Shown: positions 23,800 through 32,685 of the stretch, piece by piece
Layout of the letters: each line of letters begins with the position of its first letter
Position numbering within the stretch: the first letter of the stretch is position 1
Source: RGIG8050 sp045588915
Lineage (GTDB): Bacteria; Bacillota; Clostridia; Christensenellales; UBA1242
Direction of reading: 5' to 3'
Assembly (NCBI GenBank): GCA_045588915.1
Contig: JAZNFA010000003.1
Span: forward strand, 1 to 64,000
Length of the DNA: 64,000 bases
Notes under the pieces: generated by a model
The model's database searches: none
Told to the model about the DNA's origin: nothing
What the model saw: the letters and a program-made list of their open reading frames with translations, nothing else
Position numbers and translations under genes: made by a program

Positions 23800-25447
23800 C
23801 TTTTTGGCCCCTAACTCTTGCTTCCCAATCTTTATCGGATTCAACTTTTTTATTTGTCATTTCAAACTTACTGCAAACCCAATCAATTTTATCATTAATG
23901 TTAAGTTTTTCTTTTCCGTACAGAGTTTCATCAATCACATCAAAAGGCATTTGTCCAGGTTGATTTGCCATCGCGGAAACACTGGCTATGTTATAAACAT
24001 CCAAACCGTCGCCATAAGGAGTATTCTTTTCGTTCCATTTGAAATCGGTTGAGCCATCATAACAATTTCCTGTCATAACTCGCTTTAAGCGCGCAGCAGT
24101 TATACTAGCAAGATTTGAATCTAATTTATATTTTTGAGTGAATTCAAATGCATTTTTTATGCTACTATTTTTAGAATTTTTGTCTAGCGTCTCTGGAAAC
24201 TGAACCAAAACAAATTTTCGTTGTCCGCCATCGCTTTTGTTAAGTTCCATAACGGCTTGCCCAGTAGTTCCACTGCCAGCAAAAAAATCTAAAACTACAG
24301 AATTTTTATTAGAAGTAAATTTAATTAAATCTTTAATGTATTCAACGGGTTTAGGGTAGCTAACATTACCAGCTCCAACAATATTGTTGATTTCAGCTGT
24401 TGCAGCAGAGTTCATATAGATATTGTTATCAAAACATAGCGTATTAACTACTTCGGTGGTAATTTGCATAGATTCTGCATATCTTTTGAAGATAAAACCA
24501 CGTTGATTTTTTGTAATTGTTGTTTTAAATTTTATTCTGCCAGAGTCAATATACATTTTCAATGTTTCTTTTGAAAAAGCCCAATATCGTCCTTTGGGTG
24601 GGTAATCTATTTGTCCAGTTATAGGGTTTTCTATGGGGAAATAGGTGCTTTCACTACCACTTTTTGCACTAGGGTCAGCACTTGTCCAGATGCCATTTGA
24701 GTCATTATCTGGATTACTATAAGCATCAAATGTTTTAACATCCCCAATAAAGGTCATTTTCGCTTTATATTTCGCGTATGTAAGTAAATATTCATGCTGG
24801 ATATTTAAACCATTGCCATCATCACCTGTCATTGATTTAGTTTTTCTTACAAACATGGTTAGGAAATTTTCTTCTCCAAATATATCATCAAACAAACATT
24901 TAATATAGGCTTGATTTTTATCGTCAATACTGCAAAAAATTACACCAGTGTCAGAAAGTAGTTCCCTTGCAAGTAACAATCTTGTTTGAAGCATGGATAA
25001 TAAATTATCGCGGGAAATATTGTTTTCATAATTAGTTTTGGCAAAATCACCCATACTATTTACGCCGTAGGGTGGGTCAATATAGATGACGTCAATTTTA
25101 CCACGGTATTCAATCAATAAATTGAGTAGTGCTTTATAGTTATCACCGATGATTAACTTATGAGTTAAACCGTTTTTATTGGTTGGTTGAAAAGACAGTT
25201 CTTGATTTTTCTTAAAATAATAAATGGTATCATTATCAATTTTATCCTTACGGAAGTCAAAATGGAAACCAGTGCTTTTGTATTTTGTTCCTACAGTATA
25301 AATAAAATTCGCATCATCAATGGTTTGTGCAGTATTGATAAAACGAATTAAGGTGTCGCCATTTTGTTTTTCAATCACTTTGTCGGTAACCCTTTTGTTG
25401 ATATTTGCAATTAAACTTGCTTTGGTTTCATCAAGTGTTCTTTCCAT
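23789..25447 (-). CDS. mod: Type III DNA adenine methyltransferase, Mod subunit
   Basis: 552 residues. The catalytic motif IV DPPY (about 124) precedes the SAM-binding motif I FFAGSGTTGQAV (about 388), the order of beta-class N6-adenine methyltransferases such as type III Mod. The region between and beyond is the target-recognition part, so the recognition site cannot be read. The start has only a weak GGGG upstream. The minus-strand TATAAT at 25491-25496 is the likely promoter, inside a symmetric operator shared with the divergent HTH gene. Confidence 0.93.
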   Translation of the reverse strand: MERTLDETKASLIANINKRVTDKVIEKQNGDTLIRFINTAQTIDDANFIYTVGTKYKSTGFHFDFRKDKIDNDTIYYFKKNQELSFQPTNKNGLTHKLIIGDNYKALLNLLIEYRGKIDVIYIDPPYGVNSMGDFAKTNYENNISRDNLLSMLQTRLLLARELLSDTGVIFCSIDDKNQAYIKCLFDDIFGEENFLTMFVRKTKSMTGDDGNGLNIQHEYLLTYAKYKAKMTFIGDVKTFDAYSNPDNDSNGIWTSADPSAKSGSESTYFPIENPITGQIDYPPKGRYWAFSKETLKMYIDSGRIKFKTTITKNQRGFIFKRYAESMQITTEVVNTLCFDNNIYMNSAATAEINNIVGAGNVSYPKPVEYIKDLIKFTSNKNSVVLDFFAGSGTTGQAVMELNKSDGGQRKFVLVQFPETLDKNSKNSSIKNAFEFTQKYKLDSNLASITAARLKRVMTGNCYDGSTDFKWNEKNTPYGDGLDVYNIASVSAMANQPGQMPFDVIDETLYGKEKLNINDKIDWVCSKFEMTNKKVESDKDWEARVRGQKDVE

Positions 25448-25488
25448 TTGTTAACCCCATTTTTATGATTAAATATGCGACCTGAACG

Positions 25489-25577
25489 GAATTATACCGT
25501 AAAAGTCTATATATATTGTAAATAATATCATATATAGAAGTAATAATCAATAAAATATATATTTACAGGTATAATTA
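25489..25577. promoter_or_regulatory. Symmetric divergent promoter-operator of the restriction module
   Basis: AATTATACC-n-GTAAA (from 25490) and TTTAC-n-GGTATAATT (to 25576) form a long-range inverted repeat. Each arm contains a TATAAT -10, one for mod (minus, 25491-25496) and one for the HTH gene (plus, 25570-25575). A second, imperfect palindrome, CTATATAT... ATATATAG, lies at the centre. This fits C-protein-type control. Confidence 0.6.
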
Positions 25578-25646
25578 CGAACTAATTATCACAACCCACA
25601 ATCAGTACGAAATTTATAATATTAGTAAATGAAAACAGAGGTAGCT

Positions 25647-25946
25647 ATGGATAAAAAAGAAGTTGTAATAAGAATTAAACAAATCAGAGATAGAGCCAAT
25701 CTTTCTGCACGTGAATTATCTTTACGCTTGGGTAAAAATGATTGCTACATTAACAAAATTGAAAGTTTGCAATTTGACCCGCCAATTAATATGTTGATGC
25801 AAATTATTGAATGTTGTAACAGCACCCCCGAAGAATTTTTTCACCGTGATTTACTGGCTTATCAAAAAGATAAAACTTTAATTGACTATTTCTCTAAACT
25901 AACATCAAGACAAAAAGATGCCATTTTGAATCTTTACGAAAATTGA
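25647..25946 (+). CDS. XRE-family regulator of the restriction module (C-protein-like)
   Basis: 99 residues from the ATG at 25647, which has AGAGG 6 nt upstream; an in-frame ATG lies 18 nt earlier. HTH: LSARELSLRLGKNDCYINKIES (about 19-40), then a helical tail ending LTSRQKDAILNLYEN. It is the same length as, and clearly a homologue of, the host regulator at 3764-4063. Its divergent position and the symmetric operator suggest that it times res-mod expression like a controller protein. It could instead act on other element promoters. Confidence 0.8.
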   Translation: MDKKEVVIRIKQIRDRANLSARELSLRLGKNDCYINKIESLQFDPPINMLMQIIECCNSTPEEFFHRDLLAYQKDKTLIDYFSKLTSRQKDAILNLYEN

Positions 25947-25966
25947 TTGAAAACCAGCACTAGAGT

Positions 25967-26022
25967 CCACCAAATTGACCAGGGACCAACAGAATCAGTT
26001 CACTTGATACAAATTACATAAA
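25967..26022 (+). repeat. Direct repeat B flanking the restriction module
   Basis: Second copy of the repeat at 21597-21649, in the same orientation, immediately after the regulator gene. It is also followed by a terminator. Confidence 0.6.
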
Positions 26023-26026
26023 TTAT

Positions 26027-26066
26027 AAAAAGAGTCTTAAAATCGAAATTCGATTAGGCTCTTTTT
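26027..26066 (+). terminator. Terminator after the regulator
   Basis: Outer stem AAAAAGAGTCT/AGGCTCTTTTT (11 pairs, one G-T), inner stem AATCG/CGATT, T-run within the 3' arm. Confidence 0.8.
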
Positions 26067-26127
26067 AATGATAAAAATTGGTAATTTTATGTTAAACTAA
26101 AAAGTAAAACTTACAAAGGATAAAAGA

Positions 26128-28860
26128 ATGAAAAGAATTAGCGCTGAAAAAGAAATTGGTTACATTTCAAGAGTAATTGAAAAAAACATTTATTATTATA
26201 ATAATTTAAAGGACAAGGGCTTTCTCTCGGAGAATATATTATCACAATTAAGAAATTTAGTTGAAGATGTTGCTATATTGATTAATAATAAACAAAACAA
26301 CTTAGAACTTGATACTAACTACCATAATATTAAACCCTCGTTTGATTATTTAAAACAATATAGTGTATACAAATTTATTATTGAGTTTTATGATTTTTTA
26401 AAGGGTACAGCTTCTCATTATACTCCGAGTGAGGACTGTGCTCAAAGACTTGTAAGCTATTATTTTAGATATTTATGTTTGATTAAAAAATTTTTAAAAG
26501 AAAAATATGGATTAGAAATTATAAATAACATTGAAGATTTTCCAATTTATGATGATGAATCGATGCGGGAAAATTATAATGCAATTTGTGCTGTTATCGA
26601 CAAACATTCACGTGCTCCTTTAAATTATATTAAAGGTAAATTTAACATACAAAAGCAAAATGTAATTTACTCTAGAGGAAAAGTATATTATGAACTAACT
26701 TTAACTAAAGCTACTGATTATGTTAATAAGTTTGAAAGAATTACCATGTATTCATCTCAATACATCCCAGATAATTATGCGATAAATATATCCTGTATTG
26801 ATAGTGATGTTATATTAAATGTAGGAAAAACAAAAATAAAAATTATAAATGCATACAAGACATCAATAAGGGTTTGTGAATTGCAAAACCTGTTTAGGAT
26901 TTTTAATATTGAAAGTAAATTTAATGATTCATATAAAGAATATGAAAATTTAATGAAATACCTAACCGAGAATAAAAACACAATAACTGAGTTTTTGCTA
27001 TATGAAGATGAAGAATATAATAAAGTGATAAAAGTATTAGCTAAAGATGCTGAAAATCATATAATTACTGACAGTTTAACCGAAATTAGAAATCATATTT
27101 TAGACCAAAAATTTGGGAGTAATGTTTTAAGGTATCTAACAACTAAATTAGAGAATATTGTTGTACGAGACCAACTTTCACATAACTCAAAAGATATTTT
27201 TGTTTTTCATCCACTCGCTCTAAAAAATGCAAGCGGCCCATTTGATTGTATGCCATATGCTATGGCTCTTTCTAAACATAATGTTTCATGGCCACATTTA
27301 ATCAATTCAATTGATATGGATAACAGAGAGCACGAATTATTATATAGAATAGTTCGTAACAACATTGAAAGTGGAAAAATGTTATATACTCCATTGGAAC
27401 AGTTAGCAAAGTTTGAAAACATTCAAGAGCTTGTTGATAAATTTAATAAACAATACTTATTAATAAAGCCAAAAGGAGAGGATTTATTGGTCATAGATAA
27501 AAATTTTATTTTCATCAAATCATACGAAAATAAATCAATACAAATAATTTCAGAATTAGAAAAATATCTTAATACTCGTGATGATGATATTAAGACCAGT
27601 TTAGATGATTACAATACAAATGTGTTAGATAAATCTGTTATTTCAAGTGACAAAGTTGATGTGTTAAAAACAATGTTACACGAAAATAAAATAGCTTTTA
27701 TTTATGGTTCGGCGGGAACTGGTAAAACAAAACTGATTGAATTGTTGTCAACAGCATTTGAGAATTATCAAAAATATTATTTAGCGGTTACGCATACTGC
27801 TGTTAGCAATTTGTCATCTAGAATCCATAATGATAATTGTACGTTTATGACTATTAGTGAGTTTAAGAAATATTCTTCATTTATTGACGGTGAAATTTTA
27901 TTTTTGGATGAATGCAGTATGATTAGCAATGAAGATATAATTAATATTTTACAAAATCATAATTATAAGGCCATAATTTTAGTTGGTGATATATATCAAA
28001 TTGAATCGATAAAATATAGTAACTGGTTTCAGTTGTGCAGTCGATATTTTAATAAAAATGTAATATTTGAATTAACCGATATTCATAGGACAAAAGACCA
28101 AGATTTGTTGGAACTGTGGGAAGCTGTTCGTCATAATGATAAAAAAGCGGTCAACATACTTAGTAACCAAGAATATACTCAACCATTATCGGAAGATATT
28201 TTTAAACAAGATGCTGATGATGAAATTGTTTTATGTTTAAATTATGATGGTATGTATGGTATTAACAATATTAACAAAGTAAAACAAAATACTAATGTAA
28301 ATCATGAATATAACCTTGGAGTTGATACATATAAAAAAGGTGACAAAATATTGTTTAATGATTGTCCTAGGTTTAAGGATTTTTTATATAATAATTTGAA
28401 AGGAACCATAGAAGACATTGAAATTGATGATAAACATAGGTGTTGGTGGTTCACAATAAAGATTGAAAAAGGCTTAGTAGATTTAAACAATTGTCCATCT
28501 GAAATTGACATTTTGGACGATTTAAATGATAGTAAAATAAATGTTCGTTTTAAAGTAAATGAATACGCGGACAAGGATGACGATGAAAATGAATTTAGCC
28601 ATATTATACCATTTAATTTAGCATACGCAATTTCAATTCATAAAGCACAGGGATTGGAATATGATTCTGTGAAAATTGTTATAACTCCGAATATTGAAGA
28701 CCGAATAACAAAGAATATCTTTTATACTGCAATAACAAGAGCAAAAAAGCAATTAAAGATTTATTGGCACTCTGACAGTCAAACAAAAATTTTTAATAAT
28801 TTTAATGATGATAACGGTAATCGTGATATAGCCATTATTAGACAAAAATTAGGAAAGTAA
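26128..28860 (+). CDS. SF1 (RecD/UvrD-like) helicase with a large N-terminal domain
   Basis: 910 residues. The first 520 show no recognised domain and are helical, Asn/Lys/Tyr rich. The C-terminal half is an SF1 helicase: Walker A GSAGTGKTK (about 529-537), Walker B LFLDECSM (about 591-598), GDIYQIESI (about 618), and the late motifs AISIHKAQGLEYD (about 832) and FYTAITRAKK (about 868-877). It is close to RecD2-type helicases and to helicases of defence islands. The gene is preceded by a weak AAAGGA and followed by a repeat and a two-TM protein gene, which may be its partner. Confidence 0.8.
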   Translation: MKRISAEKEIGYISRVIEKNIYYYNNLKDKGFLSENILSQLRNLVEDVAILINNKQNNLELDTNYHNIKPSFDYLKQYSVYKFIIEFYDFLKGTASHYTPSEDCAQRLVSYYFRYLCLIKKFLKEKYGLEIINNIEDFPIYDDESMRENYNAICAVIDKHSRAPLNYIKGKFNIQKQNVIYSRGKVYYELTLTKATDYVNKFERITMYSSQYIPDNYAINISCIDSDVILNVGKTKIKIINAYKTSIRVCELQNLFRIFNIESKFNDSYKEYENLMKYLTENKNTITEFLLYEDEEYNKVIKVLAKDAENHIITDSLTEIRNHILDQKFGSNVLRYLTTKLENIVVRDQLSHNSKDIFVFHPLALKNASGPFDCMPYAMALSKHNVSWPHLINSIDMDNREHELLYRIVRNNIESGKMLYTPLEQLAKFENIQELVDKFNKQYLLIKPKGEDLLVIDKNFIFIKSYENKSIQIISELEKYLNTRDDDIKTSLDDYNTNVLDKSVISSDKVDVLKTMLHENKIAFIYGSAGTGKTKLIELLSTAFENYQKYYLAVTHTAVSNLSSRIHNDNCTFMTISEFKKYSSFIDGEILFLDECSMISNEDIINILQNHNYKAIILVGDIYQIESIKYSNWFQLCSRYFNKNVIFELTDIHRTKDQDLLELWEAVRHNDKKAVNILSNQEYTQPLSEDIFKQDADDEIVLCLNYDGMYGINNINKVKQNTNVNHEYNLGVDTYKKGDKILFNDCPRFKDFLYNNLKGTIEDIEIDDKHRCWWFTIKIEKGLVDLNNCPSEIDILDDLNDSKINVRFKVNEYADKDDDENEFSHIIPFNLAYAISIHKAQGLEYDSVKIVITPNIEDRITKNIFYTAITRAKKQLKIYWHSDSQTKIFNNFNDDNGNRDIAIIRQKLGK

Positions 28861-28875
28861 AATTTAAATAAAATA

Positions 28876-28930
28876 CTTCGGCTAAAAAGGTTTCCGCTAA
28901 ATTTATTGAAAATATAAAAAAGGTAAAAAT
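28876..28930 (+). repeat. Direct repeat C, 5' of the two-TM gene
   Basis: About 55 nt with the core GTTTCCGC-x-AAAT-x-TATT and AAAAAGGT-xx-AAAT. It is repeated at 29688-29740 after the gene, so the gene is bracketed. Confidence 0.55.
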
Positions 28931-28981
28931 ACTCCTATCTTTTAGATAAGATTTGTGATATTGTCTTCTTAAGACTTACAT

Positions 28982-29668
28982 ATGAAAGAAAATAAATGCG
29001 GAATTGTTATTTCATTGATTTTAACTATATTGTCATTAATTGGTTCAATATCGTTAACAGAATTCTGGTGGTGGCAAAATTTTTCATTTGCAATATTGGG
29101 TGGTACATTCTGCTCTTTAATTATTTTTACCGCAAACTATATTATACTATTAAAAAAGCATGCCGTTAAAATAGTGTTTGATGTATACAATATCAATTCA
29201 TCTGGTTTTTCAGTATTATATTCAACCAAAAGTAATAAATCGCTTGAACAATTTATGGGGGTGCTTTGCATTCTTACTGAGAAAACATATGTGGCTTATG
29301 TTAAAGTTAACGAATTATTAAACGCAGTGTGCTGGTTTAGTAAAAGGAAAAAATTAATAACCGAAATTAAAGAAGATATTGATAAGTTACTTGTTAAATT
29401 ATATCAAATTGATTCATATATTGAAACATGTCCGCAAGAAGCAAAAACAAATAGTAGAAAATTATATAGGGATTTAGATTTGTTAATTGATTCCAACGAA
29501 TTATATTTAAAGTCTTTGAAAATGGCGCAATCATTTCATTGTAATATAAGTTCGTTAGAAGAATACAAAACTAAAAATGAAATAAAACAAGGATGTGCAG
29601 ATGAATATAAAAAACATTTAGAATCTATGAAAAGTTCACAGACCAAAAATATTAAAGAAAAAGAATAA
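28982..29668 (+). CDS. Two-TM protein with cytoplasmic coiled coil
   Basis: 228 residues. Two hydrophobic segments (about 7-27 and 34-55) are separated by FWWWQN, then a long helical, Lys/Glu-rich domain without recognised motifs. Small membrane proteins of this shape are frequent effectors or anchors next to nucleic-acid enzymes in defence loci, but this is inference. There is no Shine-Dalgarno. The gene is flanked by direct repeats C and D and follows the helicase by 121 nt. Confidence 0.65.
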   Translation: MKENKCGIVISLILTILSLIGSISLTEFWWWQNFSFAILGGTFCSLIIFTANYIILLKKHAVKIVFDVYNINSSGFSVLYSTKSNKSLEQFMGVLCILTEKTYVAYVKVNELLNAVCWFSKRKKLITEIKEDIDKLLVKLYQIDSYIETCPQEAKTNSRKLYRDLDLLIDSNELYLKSLKMAQSFHCNISSLEEYKTKNEIKQGCADEYKKHLESMKSSQTKNIKEKE

Positions 29669-29687
29669 CCATTAAATGATTAACTTG

Positions 29688-29740
29688 CTTCAGTAAGAAA
29701 AGTTTCCGCAAAATCTATTAAAAGATAAAAAGGTGGAAAT
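29688..29740 (+). repeat. Direct repeat D, 3' of the two-TM gene
   Basis: Second copy of the repeat at 28876-28930 in the same orientation, ending shortly before the right arm repeats of the element. Confidence 0.55.
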
Positions 29741-29791
29741 GTACTTGTTAAAAACAACTTAAGGTAAAGTTTAAAATGTTAAAAAAACAAA

Positions 29792-29836
29792 TTAGTCATA
29801 GTTTAGTCATAGTTTTTTTCTAAACACTATGACTAA
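29792..29836 (+). repeat. Right arm-type repeats
   Basis: TTAGTCATAG at 29792-29801 and 29803-29812, and its inverse CTATGACTAA at 29827-29836. The same motif as at 14877-14919, so both ends carry integrase-type sites. Confidence 0.65.
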
Positions 29837-29884
29837 TTGTGAAATTTATTGCACGAAACGAAAAATAATACACGAATAATACAA

Positions 29885-29911
29885 AATATGGTGCACTAAA
29901 TGCACCATATT
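29885..29911 (-). terminator. Hairpin downstream of tRNA-Glu
   Basis: AATATGGTGCA/TGCACCATATT, 11 perfect pairs with a 5-nt loop. On the minus strand it is followed by TTTTG and would end the tRNA-Glu transcript. A second small hairpin GATAAAA/TTTTATC lies between it and the tRNA. Confidence 0.6.
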
Positions 29912-29942
29912 ACACAAGATAAAAGTTATTTTATCAGTTGGT

Positions 29943-30017
29943 TGGTAGTCCCGAGGGGAATCGAACCCCTGATACCGCCGTGAAAGGGCGGTGTCTTAAC
30001 CGCTTGACCACGGGACC
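29943..30017 (-). tRNA. tRNA-Glu(UUC), integration target
   Basis: Acceptor GGTCCCG/CGGGACT, anticodon loop CTTTCAC with TTC, T-loop TTCGATT, A73, encoded CCA. It is intact, so the element carried a copy of the 3' end that restores the gene. Confidence 0.95.
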
Positions 30018-30091
30018 AAACATTGTTAGTTTAGCATAGTGTGTCGGATTTTGCAAGAGATTTATTTATCTTTTAATTTGTTATGATTCTA

Positions 30092-31036
30092 TCATTCACT
30101 GACTGCTTTTTCACTTGGCTTAAATTCTACGCCCAAAAGTTTGTTGCATTCTTCAGTCCAGTTTTCTTTCATTGATTCGTAATACAATGGCACTATATCG
30201 TACGCCGCCTTGATTTCTTCTGGTGTCTTTCCTGCTGTAACTAGACATTCGTAAACACTACGCACCGGCATCGCAAAACCTAATTTTTTATAATAAAGAA
30301 TTGGCAACGGAAAAGCACTTCCATCATCCAATTTTAAAACGCCCAAAATAAGCTCTGTTTCATCGCTTTCACTTAAAACTAACTCACAAGGTAAATAAGG
30401 ATACTCATTTTTGTTTATACGTATATTGACAACTTCCAATTTTTTGTTGTTAATGTTATTAACAATAGTGTTGATTTTAAAATCAAAACATTTAATCATT
30501 TTTTTAACTGACCAACGGAAAATGATAATATCTTTGTTGCGCATTATCAAAGTAATAATAAATAATAGCCAACCACCATAATAAATAATAACTGTGCCAA
30601 CAACTGACAAAAAAATATTAAAAATAAAAGCGATAATTTGACCAATTGAAAATTCCCGATGTTTTTCTTTAATGACACCACCCTGTGAAGTAATCGTAGT
30701 GGTTGTAATTTCAAGTTCGGGGTCACCAACGTATGCTTTAAAATTCCTTACAAAATAATTACCACAAATAAAGCCAACAATTATAGTTGAATAAGTAATT
30801 TTCGATGCCACATGCCCTGCATTCGCACTAATATTTCGAACAATTTCAGTAACGTACAATCCAACTATAAGTAGAATTATTGGAAACAAAAACAAAAAGA
30901 AAGCCGAGACAATAACTCGCTTATTTTGTTTTTTGAGATTTTTTAAATACGTAGCAAAGCAATTAATACAATATTTTCCATCCGAAGTCGTTACAAAGCC
31001 CAGTGGATTACCACAATTTTGACATGTGTAATTCAT
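30092..31036 (-). CDS. Zinc-ribbon membrane protein
   Basis: 314 residues. N-terminal zinc ribbon CQNC (5-8) and CINC (23-26), then hydrophobic segments at about 43-65, 82-100, 131-152 and 155-167. The C-terminal half is soluble, with YPYLPCELVLSESDE and an Glu-rich end. No family was recognised; the gene is a host gene next to the tRNA-Glu junction. TATCAGG and AGGAGA lie just before the ATG, so it is a leadered gene. Confidence 0.7.
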   Translation of the reverse strand: MNYTCQNCGNPLGFVTTSDGKYCINCFATYLKNLKKQNKRVIVSAFFLFLFPIILLIVGLYVTEIVRNISANAGHVASKITYSTIIVGFICGNYFVRNFKAYVGDPELEITTTTITSQGGVIKEKHREFSIGQIIAFIFNIFLSVVGTVIIYYGGWLLFIITLIMRNKDIIIFRWSVKKMIKCFDFKINTIVNNINNKKLEVVNIRINKNEYPYLPCELVLSESDETELILGVLKLDDGSAFPLPILYYKKLGFAMPVRSVYECLVTAGKTPEEIKAAYDIVPLYYESMKENWTEECNKLLGVEFKPSEKAVSE

Positions 31037-31089
31037 ATGTTCTCCTGATATTATCAGTATAATTTTACACTATACAACTGTCAAGAAAA

Positions 31090-31824
31090 TTACCAGCGCA
31101 TAACACAACGCAAGACGTCTTGTTCGCCTTTTTTAATCGTGTAAAAACGCTCATTCAATGAAGTATTTTCATCTTTGTGATTAGTTGCATAAATTGATAA
31201 CTCATCATTTAAAAAGGATTGACTAACGTATGCAATTTGTAATTCACGTGGCACAATCCCACCACTCCATTCTTCTAAAGTGAACGTATTTAACAACATA
31301 CGAATATATTCAATATTGTTAGTATGTCCAGCATAATCAATGTTCGACGTACGTACGGTCAAAGTATCAACCAAAGTATCAGCCTTATCAATTTGTTGCC
31401 ACTCAATATCTGCCAATGCCCGATAAACACGAATATCTTCGCCAATCCCGACAGCATCCAAACGACGTAAACGAGCATTTTCAACATCGACTGCACAAAC
31501 TTCGGTGCGAGCATACATTGCAATTAAACCCTGTTCATTTTTTACACAAACGTCAACATTCAAACGAGCCACAGACTTGGTAGAAACAAAACAGGAAATC
31601 GATACTTTTTCACGCCAACGAATGGGTTGGAAAAATTTTATGTGATTTTTTGAGAAAACTAAAACAGCACCATACTTTTTACGCAAATTAAAACCATTGA
31701 CTTCCATTCGGTCCAAAGCATCAATAACAACATCTTCAACCAATGTTAAAGCACCCAACAAAGACAAACGTCCACTCGGGTCACAAGCCCCACCACCAAT
31801 CACTTGTTTTGTAGTAGTTTTCAC
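31090..31824 (-). CDS. Acyl-ACP thioesterase, FatA/FatB type
   Basis: About 244 residues from GTG at 31824, chosen because GGGAGG lies 5 nt upstream; an in-frame GTG at 31839 precedes that site. Two hotdog units are visible, the first with CDPSGRLSLLGALTLVEDVV and the second with SNIDYAGHTNNIEYIRML, where Asn and His near NIDYAGHTNN are the usual catalytic region. It releases fatty acids from acyl carrier protein. The leader is not shared with neighbours, and the divergent gene at 32000 has its own promoter. Confidence 0.9.
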   Translation of the reverse strand: MKTTTKQVIGGGACDPSGRLSLLGALTLVEDVVIDALDRMEVNGFNLRKKYGAVLVFSKNHIKFFQPIRWREKVSISCFVSTKSVARLNVDVCVKNEQGLIAMYARTEVCAVDVENARLRRLDAVGIGEDIRVYRALADIEWQQIDKADTLVDTLTVRTSNIDYAGHTNNIEYIRMLLNTFTLEEWSGGIVPRELQIAYVSQSFLNDELSIYATNHKDENTSLNERFYTIKKGEQDVLRCVMRW

Positions 31825-31962
31825 AAATACCTCCCACACAGTTTATAACAGTTTTTTATTTGTCACAAACGATTTACTTTTGCGTTTATTTTGACAAGAC
31901 CCAAATCACCCAAACACTTACGAAAACTTTTGTGCAAATTTGCTAAAATTCCCGAGATACGT

Positions 31963-31991
31963 TTGACAATTTCCGTTCTCGTTCGTAATAT
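31963..31991 (+). promoter_or_regulatory. Leaderless promoter of the flavoprotein gene
   Basis: TTGACA (31963-31968), 17 nt, TAATAT (31986-31991), then 8 nt to the ATG at 32000. A near-consensus promoter with no room for a Shine-Dalgarno. Confidence 0.8.
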
Positions 31992-31999
31992 CAATAAGT

Positions 32000-32629
32000 A
32001 TGAAAGTTATCCTTTTTAACGGCAGTCCACACGCTAACGGTTGCACCTACCAAGCTTTACAAGCCGTTGCAACGGCCTTAAATGCACAAAACATTGAAAC
32101 CGAAATCTTATCACTCGGTACCCAAGCCATTCACGACTGCACAGCTTGTGGTGCTTGTCGCAAAGGTACGCCAGCCTGCATTTTTCAAGATGATTGTGTG
32201 AATCAATGGCTGGAAAAAGCTAAGACAGCTGACGGTTTTATCTTCGGCAGTCCGGTTTATTACGCACACCCTACTGGAGCAATTCTTTCGGCAATGGACC
32301 GTTTATTTTTTGCTGGTAGTCAATTCTTACGCCACAAACCTGCCGCCGCAATTTTAACAGCGCGCCGTGCCGGCACAACAGCCAGTATGGATGTTTTAAA
32401 CAAATATTTTACCATTAACCAAATGCCGGTGGTTGCATCAACATATTGGAATCAAGTCTATCGTTCTCACGACGGCACGCCCAATACAGACACCGAAGGA
32501 CAACAAACTTTACAACATCTCGCCAACAATATGGCATGGTTGCTTCAATGTATCGAACTCGGTAAAGCGCAAGGTATTACCCCACCAACCCAAAACAAAA
32601 CAGCCCACACTGGTTTCCTGGGAAAATAG
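32000..32629 (+). CDS. NAD(P)H-dependent FMN-reductase-type flavoprotein
   Basis: 209 residues of the flavodoxin-like fold. The phosphate-binding loop is seen at FNGSPHANGCTYQAL (about 5-19) and the second FMN contact at FGSPVYYAHPTGAIL (about 79-93). A cysteine pair, CTACGACRKG (about 47-56), is typical of the iron-sulfur-flavoprotein or NADPH-FMN oxidoreductase group. The substrate is unknown. The start is leaderless, as the near-consensus promoter ends 8 nt before ATG. Confidence 0.88.
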   Translation: MKVILFNGSPHANGCTYQALQAVATALNAQNIETEILSLGTQAIHDCTACGACRKGTPACIFQDDCVNQWLEKAKTADGFIFGSPVYYAHPTGAILSAMDRLFFAGSQFLRHKPAAAILTARRAGTTASMDVLNKYFTINQMPVVASTYWNQVYRSHDGTPNTDTEGQQTLQHLANNMAWLLQCIELGKAQGITPPTQNKTAHTGFLGK

Positions 32630-32685
32630 CATACAAATAACCTAAATTATTTGACGATATATTGCAAAAATTTTATATTAAATTA

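Larger units (their letters stand above)
14802..29954. mobile_element. Integrated element at tRNA-Glu, about 15.1 kb
   Basis: The right end is the intact tRNA-Glu (29943-30017). The left end carries a 12-bp copy of the tRNA 3' end (TGGTAGTCCCGA at 14802-14813, also at 29943-29954) with further T-arm-like sequence. Inside the left end, reading inwards, are Rep, Int and a broken Xis. Copies of TTAGTCATAG sit near both ends, as expected for integrase arm sites. The cargo is accessory and more AT-rich than the flanks. There are no capsid or conjugation genes, so this is an integrative mobilizable element or phage-satellite type of unit. Confidence 0.75.

Noticed and set aside
14802..29954. A prophage
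   Set aside because: No capsid, portal, tail, lysis or large terminase genes were seen between the attachment sites.
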